Shown: positions 16,896 through 27,347, numbered from the stretch's first letter. The stretch: DNA of 56,532 bases from Desulfomonile tiedjei (GCA_016212925.1 JACRDF010000029.1:1-56532); one strand, 5' to 3'. The notes: generated by a model from the sequence alone, not told the origin. Numbers and translations: made by a program.

Positions 16896-17252
16896 ATGCA
16901 CGAAATGGCAATTGTTCAGAGTATCATGGACATCCTGATGCAGCAGGCAAAAATGCATCGGGCGACCAAAATAGTCAGCGTGGCTTTGGAATTCGGCAGG
17001 CTCACCGCGGTGCAGCCCGATGCGGTAAGGTTTGCTTTCGAAGTCCTCTCCGAGGGAGGAATAGCCCAAGGCACACGCTTGGACATAACCATCGTTCCGG
17101 TCAAGGTGCGGTGCTTGGATTGCTCTAAAGAAAGCATAATGGAAAACTATCAGCCGTTCTGTCCTGCATGTTCATCCGCGGCGATTCAGATTATTGAAGG
17201 CCGTGACGAGATGCGGATCGTCTCTCTGGAGGTGGACGGTTTCGAGGAGTAA
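16896..17252 (+). CDS. hypA: Hydrogenase/urease nickel metallochaperone HypA
   Basis: The 118-residue protein begins MHEM, with the N-terminal His2 that binds nickel in HypA, and has the structural zinc site Cys73, Cys76, Cys89, Cys92 (VRCLDC and FCPACS). HypA delivers Ni to the large subunit of NiFe hydrogenases together with HypB. Length is normal. It stands alone: no hypB-F or hydrogenase structural genes are in the window, so these must lie elsewhere. AGGGA provides the ribosome site. Confidence 0.93.
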   Translation: MHEMAIVQSIMDILMQQAKMHRATKIVSVALEFGRLTAVQPDAVRFAFEVLSEGGIAQGTRLDITIVPVKVRCLDCSKESIMENYQPFCPACSSAAIQIIEGRDEMRIVSLEVDGFEE

Positions 17253-17347
17253 AAAAGACCGTTCCGATTCGCGTCACATTGTGTCTAACCAGTAGAAGCA
17301 CCGGTTAACTATCAATTGAGAAACACACACAATTGGGGAGGAAAACC

Positions 17348-17872
17348 ATGAAACTTAAAGGCAAAAAAGCAGCGATCCTCTCGGAAGACATGTACAACGA
17401 ATTCGAGTTATGGATTCCCTACTACCGGCTCAAAGAGGAAGGCATCGAAGTAACGGTTGTCGGTTCCGGTACAGCGTCCACTTACCACAGCAAAAACGGC
17501 ATTCCGGTCCCGGTGGACAAGAACGCGTCGCAGGTGAGCGCGGCCGACTTTGACGCTGTTGTGGTGCCGGGCGGATATGCGCCGGACAAAATGCGAATCC
17601 ATCCGGAAATGGTGTCCCTGGTCAGAGATGCTTTCAATCAGGGAAAGGTGGTTGCAGCAATCTGCCACGCGGGGTGGATGCTCGCGAGCGCGGGAATCTT
17701 GAAGGGCAAGAAAGCCACGTCTTATGTTGCTATCAAAGACGACATGACCAACGCCGGGGCCATCTGGGAGGATTCGGAAGTGGTCAGGGACGGCAACCTC
17801 ATCACTTCGAGAAAACCTGACGACCTGCCCGCATTCTGTAGGACAATAATTCAGGCCATGGAGGGGAAGTAA
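17348..17872 (+). CDS. DJ-1/PfpI family protein (protease/deglycase type)
   Basis: From the ATG at 17348 (GGGGAGGAAAACC in front) the product is 174 residues. It has the class I glutamine-amidotransferase-like fold with the nucleophile elbow AAICHAGW (Cys106, His107), an acidic partner in MYNEFELW, and the VVPGGYAPDKMR loop. PfpI/YhbO/HchA relatives act as peptidases, deglycases or glyoxalases in stress response; the activity here cannot be separated by eye. It lies between hypA and pyrC on the same strand, 95 and 18 bases away. Confidence 0.87.
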   Translation: MKLKGKKAAILSEDMYNEFELWIPYYRLKEEGIEVTVVGSGTASTYHSKNGIPVPVDKNASQVSAADFDAVVVPGGYAPDKMRIHPEMVSLVRDAFNQGKVVAAICHAGWMLASAGILKGKKATSYVAIKDDMTNAGAIWEDSEVVRDGNLITSRKPDDLPAFCRTIIQAMEGK

Positions 17873-17890
17873 GCAGGTCTCCGGGAACCC

Positions 17891-19192
17891 ATGAGCAATA
17901 TCAAGTCCATAATAGGCCGAGCAGTCTTACCGGATGGCATCAGTCCCGCGGAGATTTCTTTCGATACCACAACCGGTTTGATTGTTTCGGTTACAGAGAT
18001 CGAACAGCCTGTTGAGGACAATTTACTGATCTTTCCGGGCTTTGTGGACCTGCACGTGCATGCCCGAGAGTATCCTCGCCCCCAGGCGGGAGATTCGGCT
18101 GACATCGCGAAATGGGAAGCCGCGTGCCAAAAAGAGACCTTCGCCACAGCAGGTCATGCCGCTATCAACGGCGGAATAACGCTGTTCGCTGCGATGCCCA
18201 ACGACCCTACCCCACCCGACAACCCGGAGATGTACGCGGCCAAGCAAGCTGTCGCCGCTGCGTCCCCGTGCCCGGTGGTATTGTTTGCTGCAATAACAGA
18301 ATCTTCCGAACCGTGGGCTGATGTGCCTTACAAGGTGTATCTGGACGGCTTGCCTTCTTCGGTATCGTTCACAGATTGGAAGGACCTGGAAACCGCGGTC
18401 GCGAGGTACAGAGGGTGCCGAGTATTCTTTCACGCGGAAGATCCTGAAGTCCTGCGAAAGCACGGCCAGGGCCCTCGATGGGAGGCCAGGCCTCCGGAAG
18501 CGGAAATCGTCGCTGTTGAGAGAATCCTTGAACTCACGGCCAGGTTGGGACTACATACGCATATCTGTCACGTTTCCACGAGAAAAGCCGTCGATTTGAT
18601 CGACTCCCATAATAGGGCCGGTGGAAGTCCAGTGACCTGCGAAGTCACACCTCATCACCTGTTTTTCAGTGTGCAAGAGGGAAAGGTTTTTTCAGCAGAG
18701 TCGGCTCTTGTTCCGGCCAACACGCTTCTGGAATGCAATCCGCCGCTGAGGTCGGAGGATGACCGGCGGTTCATGGTTGATGCCCTGAAAGAAGGCCTCG
18801 TGGGTGCGCTCGCGTCGGACCACGCGCCTCATACCATGGCCGACAAGAGGAACGGCGCGCCCGGCATGCCGCATCTGGACACACTTGGCCCGTTCGCCGG
18901 ATGGCTCATGAAAAGGTGCGGATTCACTGCCGCGAGGGTGGCTGAGGTCCTTTCACATATTCCCGGGACGATACTGGCTCCTGATCTCCAGCGGCCGCAC
19001 GGAGCTATTAGACCAGCCTTTGAGGCTTCCTTCACGGTCCTGGATCTGGCGGAAACTACTCGAGTGGACGAGAATGGGATCTCGGGTCGCGGATGCCTGA
19101 AAACTCGCTGCGGATGGTCTCCGTTCCTGGGGATTGAGCTGCCTTCCGCGGTGAAGGCAACGATGATACGAGGAGAAGATCGCTTCGGGTGA
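17891..19192 (+). CDS. pyrC: Dihydroorotase
   Basis: The 433-residue amidohydrolase converts N-carbamoyl-aspartate to dihydroorotate. Metal-binding motifs are visible: FVDLHVHAREYPRPQAGD (first HxH with Arg), FFHAEDPEVL, HICHVSTRKA, a CEVTPHHLF strand and ALASDHAPHTMADK with the catalytic Asp. The sequence looks like the class I, pyrC-type enzyme, although the usual carboxylated lysine position is hard to place by eye. Directly before pyrB-pyrI, it completes a small pyrimidine cluster. Confidence 0.85.
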   Translation: MSNIKSIIGRAVLPDGISPAEISFDTTTGLIVSVTEIEQPVEDNLLIFPGFVDLHVHAREYPRPQAGDSADIAKWEAACQKETFATAGHAAINGGITLFAAMPNDPTPPDNPEMYAAKQAVAAASPCPVVLFAAITESSEPWADVPYKVYLDGLPSSVSFTDWKDLETAVARYRGCRVFFHAEDPEVLRKHGQGPRWEARPPEAEIVAVERILELTARLGLHTHICHVSTRKAVDLIDSHNRAGGSPVTCEVTPHHLFFSVQEGKVFSAESALVPANTLLECNPPLRSEDDRRFMVDALKEGLVGALASDHAPHTMADKRNGAPGMPHLDTLGPFAGWLMKRCGFTAARVAEVLSHIPGTILAPDLQRPHGAIRPAFEASFTVLDLAETTRVDENGISGRGCLKTRCGWSPFLGIELPSAVKATMIRGEDRFG

Positions 19193-19264
19193 AATCCTGT
19201 TATTGAGAACTGCAATTTGGCGATGCGTTGAATTTTTGACAAACACGGCGTGGAGATAGGTCAG

Positions 19265-19293
19265 TAAGGGCACGGCATGCCGTGCCCCTACGC
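19265..19293. repeat. REP-like hairpin between pyrC and pyrB
   Basis: GGGCACGGCATGCCGTGCCC is a perfect 20-bp palindrome followed by CTACG. A near-identical copy is at 21915-21941. Confidence 0.6.
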
Positions 19294-19376
19294 GAGCATG
19301 ATAGCGTTCGGTAAAGTGCCATTGTCAATGCGCATCAGGCAGGTTGGGGAATCACTTTCGGCAAGGGTGGTGTGAG

Positions 19377-20318
19377 ATGGACTTTAGTGGAAAAGATCTT
19401 ATATCCATGAACGATTTGACCCGCGAGGAGATCGACGCGATCCTTCAAAAGGTCCCCATCGTTCAAGATCATCCGGAAAAGAAGCAGCTTTGCAGAAACA
19501 AGGTCTCTGCGATGCTGTTTTTCGAGCCCTCGACTCGTACACGCACTTCTTTCGAAGTGGCCATGCGCAACCTCGGAGGGAAGGTAGGCGGATTTTACGA
19601 CGCCAGCATCACCTCGGTGACCAAGGAGGAATCACTCTGGGACACGGTGAAGATGCACGACGGATACGGCTTCGACGTAATGGTTATTCGACATCCGTTG
19701 AAAGGGGCGGCAAGATTGGCTGCTGAAGCGGCCGAAATCCCTGTGATCAACGCGGGCGACGGCCCGAATCAACATCCCACACAGACGCTGCTGGACCTTT
19801 ACTCCATCAAAGAAACTCAGGGTAAAATAGACGGCCTGACCATAGCAATGGTCGGCGACCTGGCAAACGGGCGGACGGTCCACTCTCTGACAGAAGCCCT
19901 CCTCAAATACGACGATTGTCGGATGATTTTTATTTCTCCCAGGGACCTTGCCATGCCACGGTCCTTGATCGACAAGTGCAGAAAGGGTTGGGCCGAACGA
20001 GGCGCCACCTTCACGGAGGGAAGCAGAATAGAAGATTTCATCGCGGAAGTGGATGTGCTGTATATGACCCGTATTCAAAAGGAAAGGTTCGAAGAACGAT
20101 CGCCTCTTGCCGAGAAGTTCAGGAGCATCTATAGGCTTGAAGCCGCCATGTTGAAGGCCGCTAAGCCTCACATGAAGGTGATGCATCCCCTGCCCCGGGT
20201 AACGGAGATCGCCCCGGATGTTGATGCCAGCACTCACGCATACTACTTTCAGCAGGCCCGAAACGGACTCCTTGTCCGTGAGACATTGCTTGCCTTGATC
20301 CTGGGGGTCGTCAGATGA
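19377..20318 (+). CDS. pyrB: Aspartate carbamoyltransferase catalytic subunit
   Basis: From the ATG at 19377 the product is 313 residues. It has FFEPSTRTRTSFE (carbamoyl-phosphate site), VINAGDGPNQHPTQTLLDLY, MVGDLANGRTVHSL and MHPLPRVTEI, all hallmarks of PyrB. The enzyme joins carbamoyl phosphate and aspartate in pyrimidine synthesis. The upstream in-frame extension to 19344 is unlikely because GGTGTGAG directly precedes the chosen ATG. The stop overlaps the pyrI start by four bases, consistent with a class B holoenzyme with a regulatory chain. Confidence 0.95.
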   Translation: MDFSGKDLISMNDLTREEIDAILQKVPIVQDHPEKKQLCRNKVSAMLFFEPSTRTRTSFEVAMRNLGGKVGGFYDASITSVTKEESLWDTVKMHDGYGFDVMVIRHPLKGAARLAAEAAEIPVINAGDGPNQHPTQTLLDLYSIKETQGKIDGLTIAMVGDLANGRTVHSLTEALLKYDDCRMIFISPRDLAMPRSLIDKCRKGWAERGATFTEGSRIEDFIAEVDVLYMTRIQKERFEERSPLAEKFRSIYRLEAAMLKAAKPHMKVMHPLPRVTEIAPDVDASTHAYYFQQARNGLLVRETLLALILGVVR

Positions 20319-20791
20319 ACGACAGGCGGATAACCATTGCCAAGATCAACACAGGGATAGTGATAGACCACATCCCCGCAGGTAAGGCATACCTTATCTC
20401 GCAGGTGCTGGGTCTAAATGCCCTGGCCCGCGAAACCGGCGATATCATTGCCATAGGAATTAACTTTGAGTCGCCCTCCATGGGCAAAAAAGACATAATC
20501 AAAGTCGAAAACCTAAGCCTGTCCCGAGACATGCTGAACGTGGTTTCGCTTATTGCTCCTCATGCCACCATCACTCGAATAGCAGACGGAAAAGTCATAG
20601 AAAAACACAAAGTGGAGATCCCGAGCGTCGTGGGTGACATCGTGATTTGCCCGGACAGGTTCTGTGTGACCAACCACGAGGAAGTGCCGGGCCAGTTCTA
20701 TATCGTCGATCATGAGCCTCTCACCTTGCGATGCCATTACTGCGAATCGGAATTCTTCGGACCGTTGATCAAATATAAAGAGAAGACGTGA
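20315..20791 (+). CDS. pyrI: Aspartate carbamoyltransferase regulatory subunit
   Basis: The 158-residue chain has an N-terminal nucleotide-binding domain (GIVIDHIPAGKAYLISQVLG) and a C-terminal zinc domain with two cysteine pairs, CPDRFC and CHYC, that contacts PyrB. PyrI gives allosteric control by CTP and ATP. ATGA overlap with pyrB implies coupled synthesis. Confidence 0.95.
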   Translation: MNDRRITIAKINTGIVIDHIPAGKAYLISQVLGLNALARETGDIIAIGINFESPSMGKKDIIKVENLSLSRDMLNVVSLIAPHATITRIADGKVIEKHKVEIPSVVGDIVICPDRFCVTNHEEVPGQFYIVDHEPLTLRCHYCESEFFGPLIKYKEKT

Positions 20792-20845
20792 TTGCCGGCA
20801 GAAATCAGGCCAATGGATCGCAAGCAATTCGCAGGGTTGGAAGGT

Positions 20846-20907
20846 CATGGTGGGGCAGGCGGGACGCCTGCCCCTAAATAGACAGGCAGGATGCCTGTCC
20901 CACCATG
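20846..20907. repeat. 62-bp double REP hairpin
   Basis: CATGGTGGGGCAGGC and GCCTGTCCCACCATG form outer arms, with two inner hairpins (GGCAGGC/GCCTGCC and GACAGGC/GCCTGTC). It lies downstream of pyrI and may also end its transcript. Confidence 0.7.
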
Positions 20908-20968
20908 AACAGAATTCCCCTTGTTTGGAAGCGAGTTGATATAACACCTTCTCCGCGGAGGCCTCATC

Positions 20969-21865
20969 GTGGCCGATCTGACACTCTTGGCCGAACTGCT
21001 GAAAGGGGTGGAACCCTGGAACGCATGGCGTGAGGCGCACCCGGAGATAGAGGAGCCTGACCTGAGACTCATCGACATCACAGCGGATGAATACAAAGAC
21101 ACGCCGCTATATACTAAGGACGCTAAAGGCCGGCCCGTCATCAACCTAGAGAGAGCGAACCTTCAGGGCGCTCACATCAGCGGTGCGAACGTGCAAGGTT
21201 CCATTCTGTATCAGGCGAACTTGAGCGACGCAATTCTATTTGACACGAATATGCAGGGCGCAAAATTGATAGAAGCAGACCTTCGCGGCGCTTATCTTTT
21301 ACTGGCAAATCTCTCCGGCGCAAACCTTTGGGCAGCGAACTTACAATTGGCAAATCTGGAAAAGGCTAACCTGGAAAATGCTGATGTTACGGACGTTCGT
21401 TTCTCACGCGGCTCTCGCCAACGCAAATTTCAAGGCATTCGCGTCTCCACGTGCTACGGCAACCAAATCTTCAAGAGCTTTGCGCAGGACCAGGATTATA
21501 TAGAAACAATGAGGGCGTCGGGACGATGGGGCGCGCTTGGATTCTGGATTTGGTACATCTTTGCAGATTGTGGCCGATCTTTCTGGGTGTGGGCCGGTTG
21601 GGCGCTGGGGTCAGCCACCTTATTCGGATATCTTTTCTACTTTTGGATAGGGCCTGAAAATTTTGTCGTCGATCACCTGCCGAAATGCGAACTCTCTACC
21701 ATGATCTACTACAGCATGGTCACGTTCACCACGCTCGGTTTCGGAGATGTGAAGCCGATATCAGTAGGAGCGTCAGCCCTCGTTATGGTGGAGGTGTTGT
21801 TGGGATACGTGATGCTGGGAGGACTTATCTCAATTATGGCAAACAAGTTGGCCCGTCGGAGTTGA
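20969..21865 (+). CDS. Pentapeptide-repeat protein fused to a two-helix potassium channel
   Basis: The 298-residue protein starts at GTG 20969 (ribosome site GGAGG). Residues about 55-140 are pentapeptide repeats of the A(N/D)LxG type (LERANLQGAHISGANVQG), forming a right-handed beta helix. After a linker come two membrane helices (about 190-220 and 270-290) enclosing a pore loop with TLGFGD near 254-259, the selectivity filter of potassium channels. The repeat domain is cytoplasmic and could gate the pore or bind a partner; that is inference. Channels with this N-terminal fusion are known in scattered bacteria. The gene is isolated and convergent with groEL. Confidence 0.85.
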   Translation: MADLTLLAELLKGVEPWNAWREAHPEIEEPDLRLIDITADEYKDTPLYTKDAKGRPVINLERANLQGAHISGANVQGSILYQANLSDAILFDTNMQGAKLIEADLRGAYLLLANLSGANLWAANLQLANLEKANLENADVTDVRFSRGSRQRKFQGIRVSTCYGNQIFKSFAQDQDYIETMRASGRWGALGFWIWYIFADCGRSFWVWAGWALGSATLFGYLFYFWIGPENFVVDHLPKCELSTMIYYSMVTFTTLGFGDVKPISVGASALVMVEVLLGYVMLGGLISIMANKLARRS

Positions 21866-21914
21866 GGCGCAACCGCCCCTACGAAACAATTTGTCACGGG
21901 CAATGCCTTGACCT

Positions 21915-21941
21915 GGGCACGGCACGCCGTGCCCCTACGAA
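21915..21941. repeat. REP-like hairpin (GGGCACGGC type)
   Basis: GGGCACGGCACGCCGTGCCC followed by CTACG; second copy of the palindrome seen at 19265. Confidence 0.6.
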
Positions 21942-21991
21942 AACGCCTGTTCCGGCGCCGCCCAACGTACTAATTTGGCTGAAGAAACAGG

Positions 21992-22099
21992 CTCGGCTAT
22001 TGCCCCGCCTCTGAGGAGGCTGGGCAATAGCCGAGAATTGCAGGAGTTTTTGAAGAGGGGTCCGGGGAGGGACTTTTTGCAAAAAGTCCCTCCCCGGAA
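21992..22099. repeat. Copy C of the composite double-hairpin element
   Basis: Hairpin 1 (21992-22035) has a perfect 14-bp stem, CTCGGCTATTGCCC with GGGCAATAGCCGAG, plus an inner 5-bp stem (GCCTC/GAGGC). Hairpin 2 (22067-22098) is a perfect 32-bp palindrome with GGGGAGGGAC/GTCCCTCCCC arms around TTTTTGCAAAAA. The stem sequences differ from copy B but keep pairing. It separates convergent genes and may end groEL transcription. Confidence 0.85.
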
Positions 22100-22134
22100 T
22101 CTTTCCTTCTTTCTTCTTCTTCTCGTTCTCTCTC

Positions 22135-23766
<1,632 letters not shown>

Positions 23767-23829
23767 TTATAACTCCTCCTTGAGTTTTTGTATTTTTGGC
23801 TTAATTTGCGTTGGATCATTAGCGGGCGC

Positions 23830-24120
23830 TTACTTCTCGACCAATCCCAGCACGTCATCCTCTTTCATGATGAGGTACTCGACGCCTTCAACTTTGATCT
23901 CGCTGCCGGAATATTTCCCGAAAAGGATGGTGTCGCCTTCTTTGAGTTCCAAGGGAATGACTTTTCCGTCTTCAGTGCGTTTTCCCTTACCGACGGCGAT
24001 GATTTTGCCCTGTTGGGGCTTCTCTTTTGCTGTGTCGGGGAGTATAATTCCTCCCTTGGTCACTTCCTCCGATTCAACCCTTTCGACAAGGATTCGATCG
24101 TAGAGAGGACGAAATTTCAT
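23830..24120 (-). CDS. groES: Co-chaperonin GroES (10 kDa)
   Basis: From the ATG at 24120 (CAGGAGGTAGAAAC in front) the product is 96 residues: [16 protein letters not shown], the mobile loop region [19 protein letters not shown] that contacts GroEL, and the [18 protein letters not shown] end. A longer open frame to 24174 adds residues that lie inside the operator and are not coding. Confidence 0.97.
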   Translation of the reverse strand: MKFRPLYDRILVERVESEEVTKGGIILPDTAKEKPQQGKIIAVGKGKRTEDGKVIPLELKEGDTILFGKYSGSEIKVEGVEYLIMKEDDVLGLVEK

Positions 24121-24167
24121 GTTTCTACCTCCTGGTTGTTGAGTCTGTAGTACGAGCGCTGGAGATT

Positions 24168-24194
24168 TTAGCACTCTCTATATGTGAGTGCCAA
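24168..24194 (-). promoter_or_regulatory. CIRCE operator (HrcA-binding) of groES-groEL
   Basis: TTAGCACTC, nine bases, GAGTGCCAA: the classical CIRCE inverted repeat with one mismatch in the second arm, 48 bases upstream of groES. HrcA binds such sites to repress chaperonin genes until heat shock. A TTGACA -35-like box (24208-24213, minus strand) lies just upstream; no convincing -10 box was seen. Confidence 0.93.
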
Positions 24195-24408
24195 TATGTG
24201 GCTCGCTTGTCAACCCCCACGCGGAAAAAATTGCAGATTTATCCTTTTCTTACACGAGCGCGGGAAAACTGATTTGGTTGTAACTTATTTGTATTAGACA
24301 TGTTTCTTGACAGCACCCGTTGGAGGTCAGGGCACGAGATTTTTTTTCACGCGTCGGTTTGAGCTATTCGAGTCCCTATCGAGACCGCTTGTGTCACCGG
24401 GAGAGTAG

Positions 24409-24849
24409 ATGAAGAGAGCCATTACCTGCCCTCATTGCGGCCATGAGGTCTTCCAATATCGCAACCCGTTGCCCACCACGGACATAATCATACGCGTTGC
24501 GGGCGGCATTGTTCTTATTAACAGAAAAAATCCGCCATACGGATGGGCCATCCCTGGCGGATTCATAGACTACGGGGAAAGCGCGGAAGCCGCGGCTGTC
24601 CGTGAAGCCATGGAAGAAACATCGCTTGCGGTCACGGACTTGGAGTTGGTGGGGGTCTATTCCGACCCGCATCGAGATCCGCGGCATCACACCTTGACCG
24701 TGGTTTTCACCGCGCGCTGCGAAGGCGTGCCTCGTGCCGCGGATGATGCCCTGGAACTGGGCGTCTTCACTCAAAATAATCTGCCATCGCCCCTGGCTTT
24801 CGATCACGCCAAGATCCTGATGGACTTTTTTTCGTCCAAGCGGTGGTAG
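24409..24849 (+). CDS. Nudix hydrolase with N-terminal zinc-ribbon-like motif
   Basis: The 146-residue protein carries the Nudix box GFIDYGESAEAAAVREAMEE (about residues 52-71) in the G-x5-E-x7-RE-x2-EE arrangement, preceded by a CPHCG motif at residues 7-11. Nudix enzymes hydrolyse nucleoside diphosphates linked to another group; the close relatives with a short N terminus often act on ADP-ribose or NADH, but substrate cannot be assigned here. It sits about 95 bases before ahbC. Confidence 0.85.
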   Translation: MKRAITCPHCGHEVFQYRNPLPTTDIIIRVAGGIVLINRKNPPYGWAIPGGFIDYGESAEAAAVREAMEETSLAVTDLELVGVYSDPHRDPRHHTLTVVFTARCEGVPRAADDALELGVFTQNNLPSPLAFDHAKILMDFFSSKRW

Positions 24850-24944
24850 GCTCTCTTGTCGCTTCCCGGTCTATTAGGACCATTGGTTGCATGTCACGGC
24901 TGGAAGCGTTATCCTTTTTGCATACATGAATTGAGGTCTTCTTC

Positions 24945-26123
24945 ATGATCGGAATATCCAAGCTCTATTGCGGCGCTGTCGAGGCGTCGGACCCACTGCG
25001 ATACGGCCGACGATCCAAAGAGCTGCCGTCGCATCTGCTCCAGTTCTCAGCGGACAAGAAGCCCGTGGTCGTCTGGAACGTTACCAGACGCTGCAATCTG
25101 AAATGTGTCCATTGTTACTCCCAGTCCGAAGACACCAATTACCGCGGCGAGCTTTCTTTCCACGAAGGGAAAGCCCTGATAGACGACCTGGCTGAGTTTG
25201 GGTCGCCTGTAATCCTGTTTTCAGGCGGTGAGCCGCTAATCCGTCCGGACATCATGGATCTCATTCGTTACGCCGCGGGCAAAGGCCTGCGAGCTGTTGT
25301 TTCCACCAACGGGACGCTCATAACCGCAAAGCTCGCCGAGCAATTGAAAGAAATCGGACTTTCTTACGTGGGTATCAGCCTCGATGGCCTGGAAAATGTC
25401 CACGACGCGTTTCGGGGCGTCCACGGAACCTTCGCCCGGGTGATGAACGCAATCAAGAACTGCCAGGACGTAGGCTTGAAGGTTGGGCTGCGCTTCACAA
25501 TTAACAAGCGGAACTTTCAAGATATTCCGGGCATCTTTGATCTGGTTGAGGCAAAAAAGATCCCCCGAATATGCTTCTATCACCTCGTTTACGCGGGCCG
25601 CGGGACTGAACTAGTTAACGAGGACCTGAATCATGCACAAACCAGGGAAGTCGTCGATCTTATCCTCGATCGCACCAGGAAACTGCACGACATAGGCTTG
25701 CCTGTGGAAGTCCTTACCGTTGACAACCACGCGGACGGCCCGTACCTGTACCTCCGTCTAAAAAAGGAAGATCCGAAACGAGCCGAGGAAGTCCTCAAGT
25801 TGCTGCAAATGAACGAAGGCAACAACTCCGGCCGCGGTATAGGCTGCGTGTCATGGGACGGGGCTGTGCACGCGGACCAGTTCTGGCGACACCACAGTTT
25901 CGGCAACATTCGCGAGCGGCGTTTCAGTCAAATCTGGACCGATACCTCTGACGAACTCCTCATGAGGCTCAAAGAAAAGAAAAAATACGTTAAAGGCCGA
26001 TGCGCAGAATGCCGCTGGCTGGACATCTGCGGCGGCAACTTTCGCGTCCGAGCCGAAGCAATACACGGCGATGTCTGGGCTCCCGACCCCGCATGTTACC
26101 TAACAGAAGCAGAGATTTCTTGA
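24945..26123 (+). CDS. ahbC: 12,18-didecarboxysiroheme deacetylase, radical SAM (AhbC)
   Basis: The 392-residue protein starts MIGISKLYCGAVEASDPLRY and continues LPSHLLQFSADKKPVVVWN, an opening I recognise from AhbC of Desulfovibrio. The radical-SAM cluster is C50-x3-C54-x2-C57 (RRCNLKCVHC), followed by SGGEPL. The C-terminal SPASM-like part has GIGCVSW, CAECRWLDICGG and PACY cysteines for auxiliary Fe-S clusters. AhbC removes acetate groups to give Fe-coproporphyrin III in the siroheme-dependent heme route, then AhbD finishes. The AhbA/B decarboxylases and AhbD are not in the window. The gene supports heme being made by the alternative pathway in this organism. Confidence 0.88.
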   Translation: MIGISKLYCGAVEASDPLRYGRRSKELPSHLLQFSADKKPVVVWNVTRRCNLKCVHCYSQSEDTNYRGELSFHEGKALIDDLAEFGSPVILFSGGEPLIRPDIMDLIRYAAGKGLRAVVSTNGTLITAKLAEQLKEIGLSYVGISLDGLENVHDAFRGVHGTFARVMNAIKNCQDVGLKVGLRFTINKRNFQDIPGIFDLVEAKKIPRICFYHLVYAGRGTELVNEDLNHAQTREVVDLILDRTRKLHDIGLPVEVLTVDNHADGPYLYLRLKKEDPKRAEEVLKLLQMNEGNNSGRGIGCVSWDGAVHADQFWRHHSFGNIRERRFSQIWTDTSDELLMRLKEKKKYVKGRCAECRWLDICGGNFRVRAEAIHGDVWAPDPACYLTEAEIS

Positions 26124-26128
26124 ATGTA

Positions 26129-26188
26129 ATGGGGGGGTAAACTTTTTTGCAAAAATGTTTCCCCCCGCACCCCCCTTCAAAAAACTCT
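26129..26188. repeat. Copy E of the palindromic element (variant)
   Basis: GGGGGGTAAACTTTTTTGC with AAAAATGTTTCCCCCC forms an imperfect hairpin, followed by CCCCCCTTCAAAAAACTC. The stem bases differ from copies B-D at several positions while remaining largely complementary. Confidence 0.65.
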
Positions 26189-26429
26189 ATCATCTGTTGA
26201 TCTTGAAGTTTCTGGTCTATCTGGCAGCTCTCGAGCTTTCTCACGGAGAGAATTCTGAAGGCCCACGCGGCACTCTTCAACAACGAGGCCCGTAACGAAT
26301 TTACTCACGACCGGTAATTGTTGACATTGTACGCTCGACCCTGTCAGATTGCCTGAAGAATTCCGAATATGATACCAGAGGCCTGCGCAATTTCTAACCG
26401 CGCAGGCGCAATTTCATGTCTACGTGGTC

Positions 26430-26525
26430 TTGCCCTTGCCCAAAGGCAAGGGCAACGAGATGTGGGAGTTTTTGGGGAGGGGTCTGGGGAGGGACTTTTT
26501 GCAAAAAGTCCCTCCCCAGAAACTC
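26430..26525. repeat. Copy D of the composite double-hairpin element
   Basis: Hairpin 1 (26430-26455) has an 11-bp stem TTGCCCTTGCC/GGCAAGGGCAA with a CAAA loop. Hairpin 2 (about 26487-26518) is the perfect 32-bp palindrome seen in copy C. AAACTCTCTTCAAAACTC follows. Confidence 0.85.
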
Positions 26526-26561
26526 TCTTCAAAACTCTTACGTCCTAGGGCGGCTTGTATC

Positions 26562-27347
26562 ATGCTTTATGGCGGGCATGTTAAGGTGTTGGAGGATATT
26601 GGGTTTCTAAAGGGTCTGGGCTTTGATTTTGGTGAGCTGGTCCTTTGGAATGCAAAATCCAGGAAGCTCTGGAAGTCTTCAGGGTTGAAGAATGACTTGA
26701 GTGACGGCTTTTTTCTCCTGGCCCACGGACCAAATGAGGGTCCTCCGAATGATTTGGATAACTTGTGGAACAAATGCTATCCGGCTCTATGTAAGACCAT
26801 TGATGTGGCAGGCCAGTTGCGGATCAAGCTGTTGGTAATTCATCTGTGGATGGACCGGCGTTTCGTGAAACCTGCTGTTCGCGAAGAGAAGAAGCGGGTT
26901 TTAAGAGAACTGTGTGACTATGGCATGGCCCGCAAGGTATTGATCTGCCTGGAAAACCTTTCCGAAGATGCCGAAGATTTGGCCGCTGCGCTGACTGCGG
27001 TTTCGGGCCTTGGCCTCACGCTCGATGTGGGCCACGGCCAACTGCTAGCGGAAACCAACACCTCGTTTCGAATCATAGACGAGCTTCTCCCTTTTATTAA
27101 GCATGTTCACCTTCACGATAACAAAGGAGGCCTGGGCGTTGCCGATGACCTTCACCTTGCCATAGGCGACGGGGTTGTCGATTTCGCCGGGATCCTTGGC
27201 GCTCTCGTTGCGAAGGGCTTCGATGGAACCATGACCCTGGAAGTAAAGAAGGAAGTCTTGTGGAATTCTTGCGAGATAGTGAAGGACCTGGTCGGACAGA
27301 CTTCTAATCTGAGGAAATGTAAGTCGACCTGTTCGGCTCAATTGTAG
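26562..27347 (+). CDS. Sugar phosphate isomerase/epimerase-like TIM-barrel protein
   Basis: From the ATG at 26562 the product is 261 residues. It has the TIM-barrel strand pattern of the AP-endonuclease-2/xylose-isomerase-like superfamily: LLAHGPNEGPP, LLVIHLWMD, ICLENLSED, LTLDVGHGQLL, KHVHLHDNKGG and GTMTLEVKKE, with the usual Glu-Asp-His-His metal ligands. Members isomerise or epimerise sugars, or repair DNA (Nfo). Lack of typical Nfo motifs favours the sugar-related branch; substrate unknown. The longer upstream frame is the repeat. It is followed 88 bases later by the Dna2-like gene. Confidence 0.75.
   Translation: MLYGGHVKVLEDIGFLKGLGFDFGELVLWNAKSRKLWKSSGLKNDLSDGFFLLAHGPNEGPPNDLDNLWNKCYPALCKTIDVAGQLRIKLLVIHLWMDRRFVKPAVREEKKRVLRELCDYGMARKVLICLENLSEDAEDLAAALTAVSGLGLTLDVGHGQLLAETNTSFRIIDELLPFIKHVHLHDNKGGLGVADDLHLAIGDGVVDFAGILGALVAKGFDGTMTLEVKKEVLWNSCEIVKDLVGQTSNLRKCKSTCSAQL

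Larger units (their letters stand above)
26124..26561. other. Repeat-filled intergenic region
   Basis: Contains copy E and copy D of the palindromic repeat family and little else; no gene-like frame apart from a spurious N-terminal extension of the next gene. Confidence 0.6.

Noticed and set aside
19193-19376. Attenuator or riboswitch before pyrB
   Set aside because: Only a REP-like hairpin was seen; no leader peptide or terminator/antiterminator pair could be identified.
26424-26561. N-terminal extension of the TIM-barrel protein
   Set aside because: It translates copy D of the double-hairpin element; the family-like sequence starts at 26562.
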